A stretch of DNA of 6,222 nt, from the NCBI GenBank assembly GCA_910586445.1, contig CAJUHV010000115.1, positions 1-6,222 on the forward strand. The letters run 5' to 3'. Of this stretch, positions 6,046 through 6,222 are shown piece by piece. Numbering within the stretch: the first letter of the stretch is position 1; every line of letters starts with the position of its first letter. This DNA is from an uncultured Eubacterium sp. GTDB taxonomy: Bacteria; Bacillota; Clostridia; Lachnospirales; Lachnospiraceae. The notes beneath the pieces are model-generated. The model was not told the DNA's origin, made no database searches, and was given only the letters and a program-made list of their open reading frames with translations. Position numbers and translations under genes: made by a program.

Positions 6046-6155
6046 TGCTTTGAAAGACAACATGCAAAAAGAACAGACCAACTGCAAAAGCTGCCCTGTC
6101 CGCAAACATTTATTTCTATATTATTGTATTGTTGACGCATTCAAACAAAACGGTA

Positions 6156-6194
6156 TGTACTGTTATTGTACACCACTTTACAACTTTTTGAAAA
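6156..6194 (-). promoter_or_regulatory. Second, weaker promoter with overlapping inverted repeat
   Basis: TTTTCA (6189-6194), an 18-bp spacer and TACAAT (6165-6170) form a possible minus-strand promoter. TGTAC (6156-6160) and GTACA (6168-6172), an inverted repeat with a 7-bp gap, overlap the -10 box and could be an operator. The signal is short and may be chance in this AT-rich stretch. Confidence 0.3.
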
Positions 6195-6222
6195 ATAAAA
6201 TAACGCACAAGACACTTTCTCA

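Larger units (their letters stand above)
5729..6222. other. Gene-free leader region upstream of the ABC operon
   Basis: Nearly 500 bp without a convincing gene. It holds the two MITE-like elements (5746-5994), the two candidate promoters and an inverted repeat. A 29-codon frame on the minus strand (6020-6109) lacks a ribosome binding site. No RNA gene or terminator was recognised. Confidence 0.7.

Noticed and set aside
6020..6109. 29-codon minus-strand frame encoding a hydrophobic peptide in the leader
   Set aside because: No ribosome binding site precedes the ATG and its 3' end overlaps the best promoter.

Overview
The window reads as a stretch of a low-to-mid GC Firmicute, most likely a Lachnospiraceae-type Clostridium. 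The basis is gene-family resemblance and codon style, strong GGAGG-type ribosome binding sites, and a LytTR-DUF3021 gene pair typical of that phylum; no species is claimed. Every convincing gene is on the minus strand, so transcription runs from right to left.

Right part (about 6222 to 2930): a non-coding leader holds a plausible minus-strand promoter (6017-6045). It is followed by two abutting, palindromic, MITE-like elements (5746-5994). Then comes an ABC exporter / LytTR locus: an ABC ATPase broken by a one-base deletion, an intact ABC-2 permease, a LytTR-domain transcription factor broken by one in-frame TGA, and a four-helix DUF3021 membrane protein. By family knowledge, LytTR plus DUF3021 resembles a LytTR regulatory system, in which the membrane protein holds the DNA-binding protein inactive, here next to a drug-type ABC exporter. 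Between the LytTR and DUF3021 genes a 35-bp unit is tandemly duplicated. Each copy carries a Shine-Dalgarno and an 11-codon mini-ORF linked to the next by TAATG stop/start overlaps.

Left part (2880 to 94): a promoter with an inverted repeat over it (2851-2889) precedes a short pyruvate kinase made of the catalytic A and B domains only. An OmpR-type response regulator starts 34 bp after it, and a single-membrane-helix histidine kinase follows. The three genes could form one transcript. A further promoter at the far left (10-39) points out of the window.

The main theme is a regulatory and export locus that is decaying or being reshaped: a frameshift, a nonsense codon, a local tandem duplication and mobile-element insertions in the leader. 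Repeat-end-like sequences also occur at the pyruvate kinase/regulator and regulator/kinase junctions. No RNA genes, CRISPR arrays, transposases or convincing rho-independent terminators were found.
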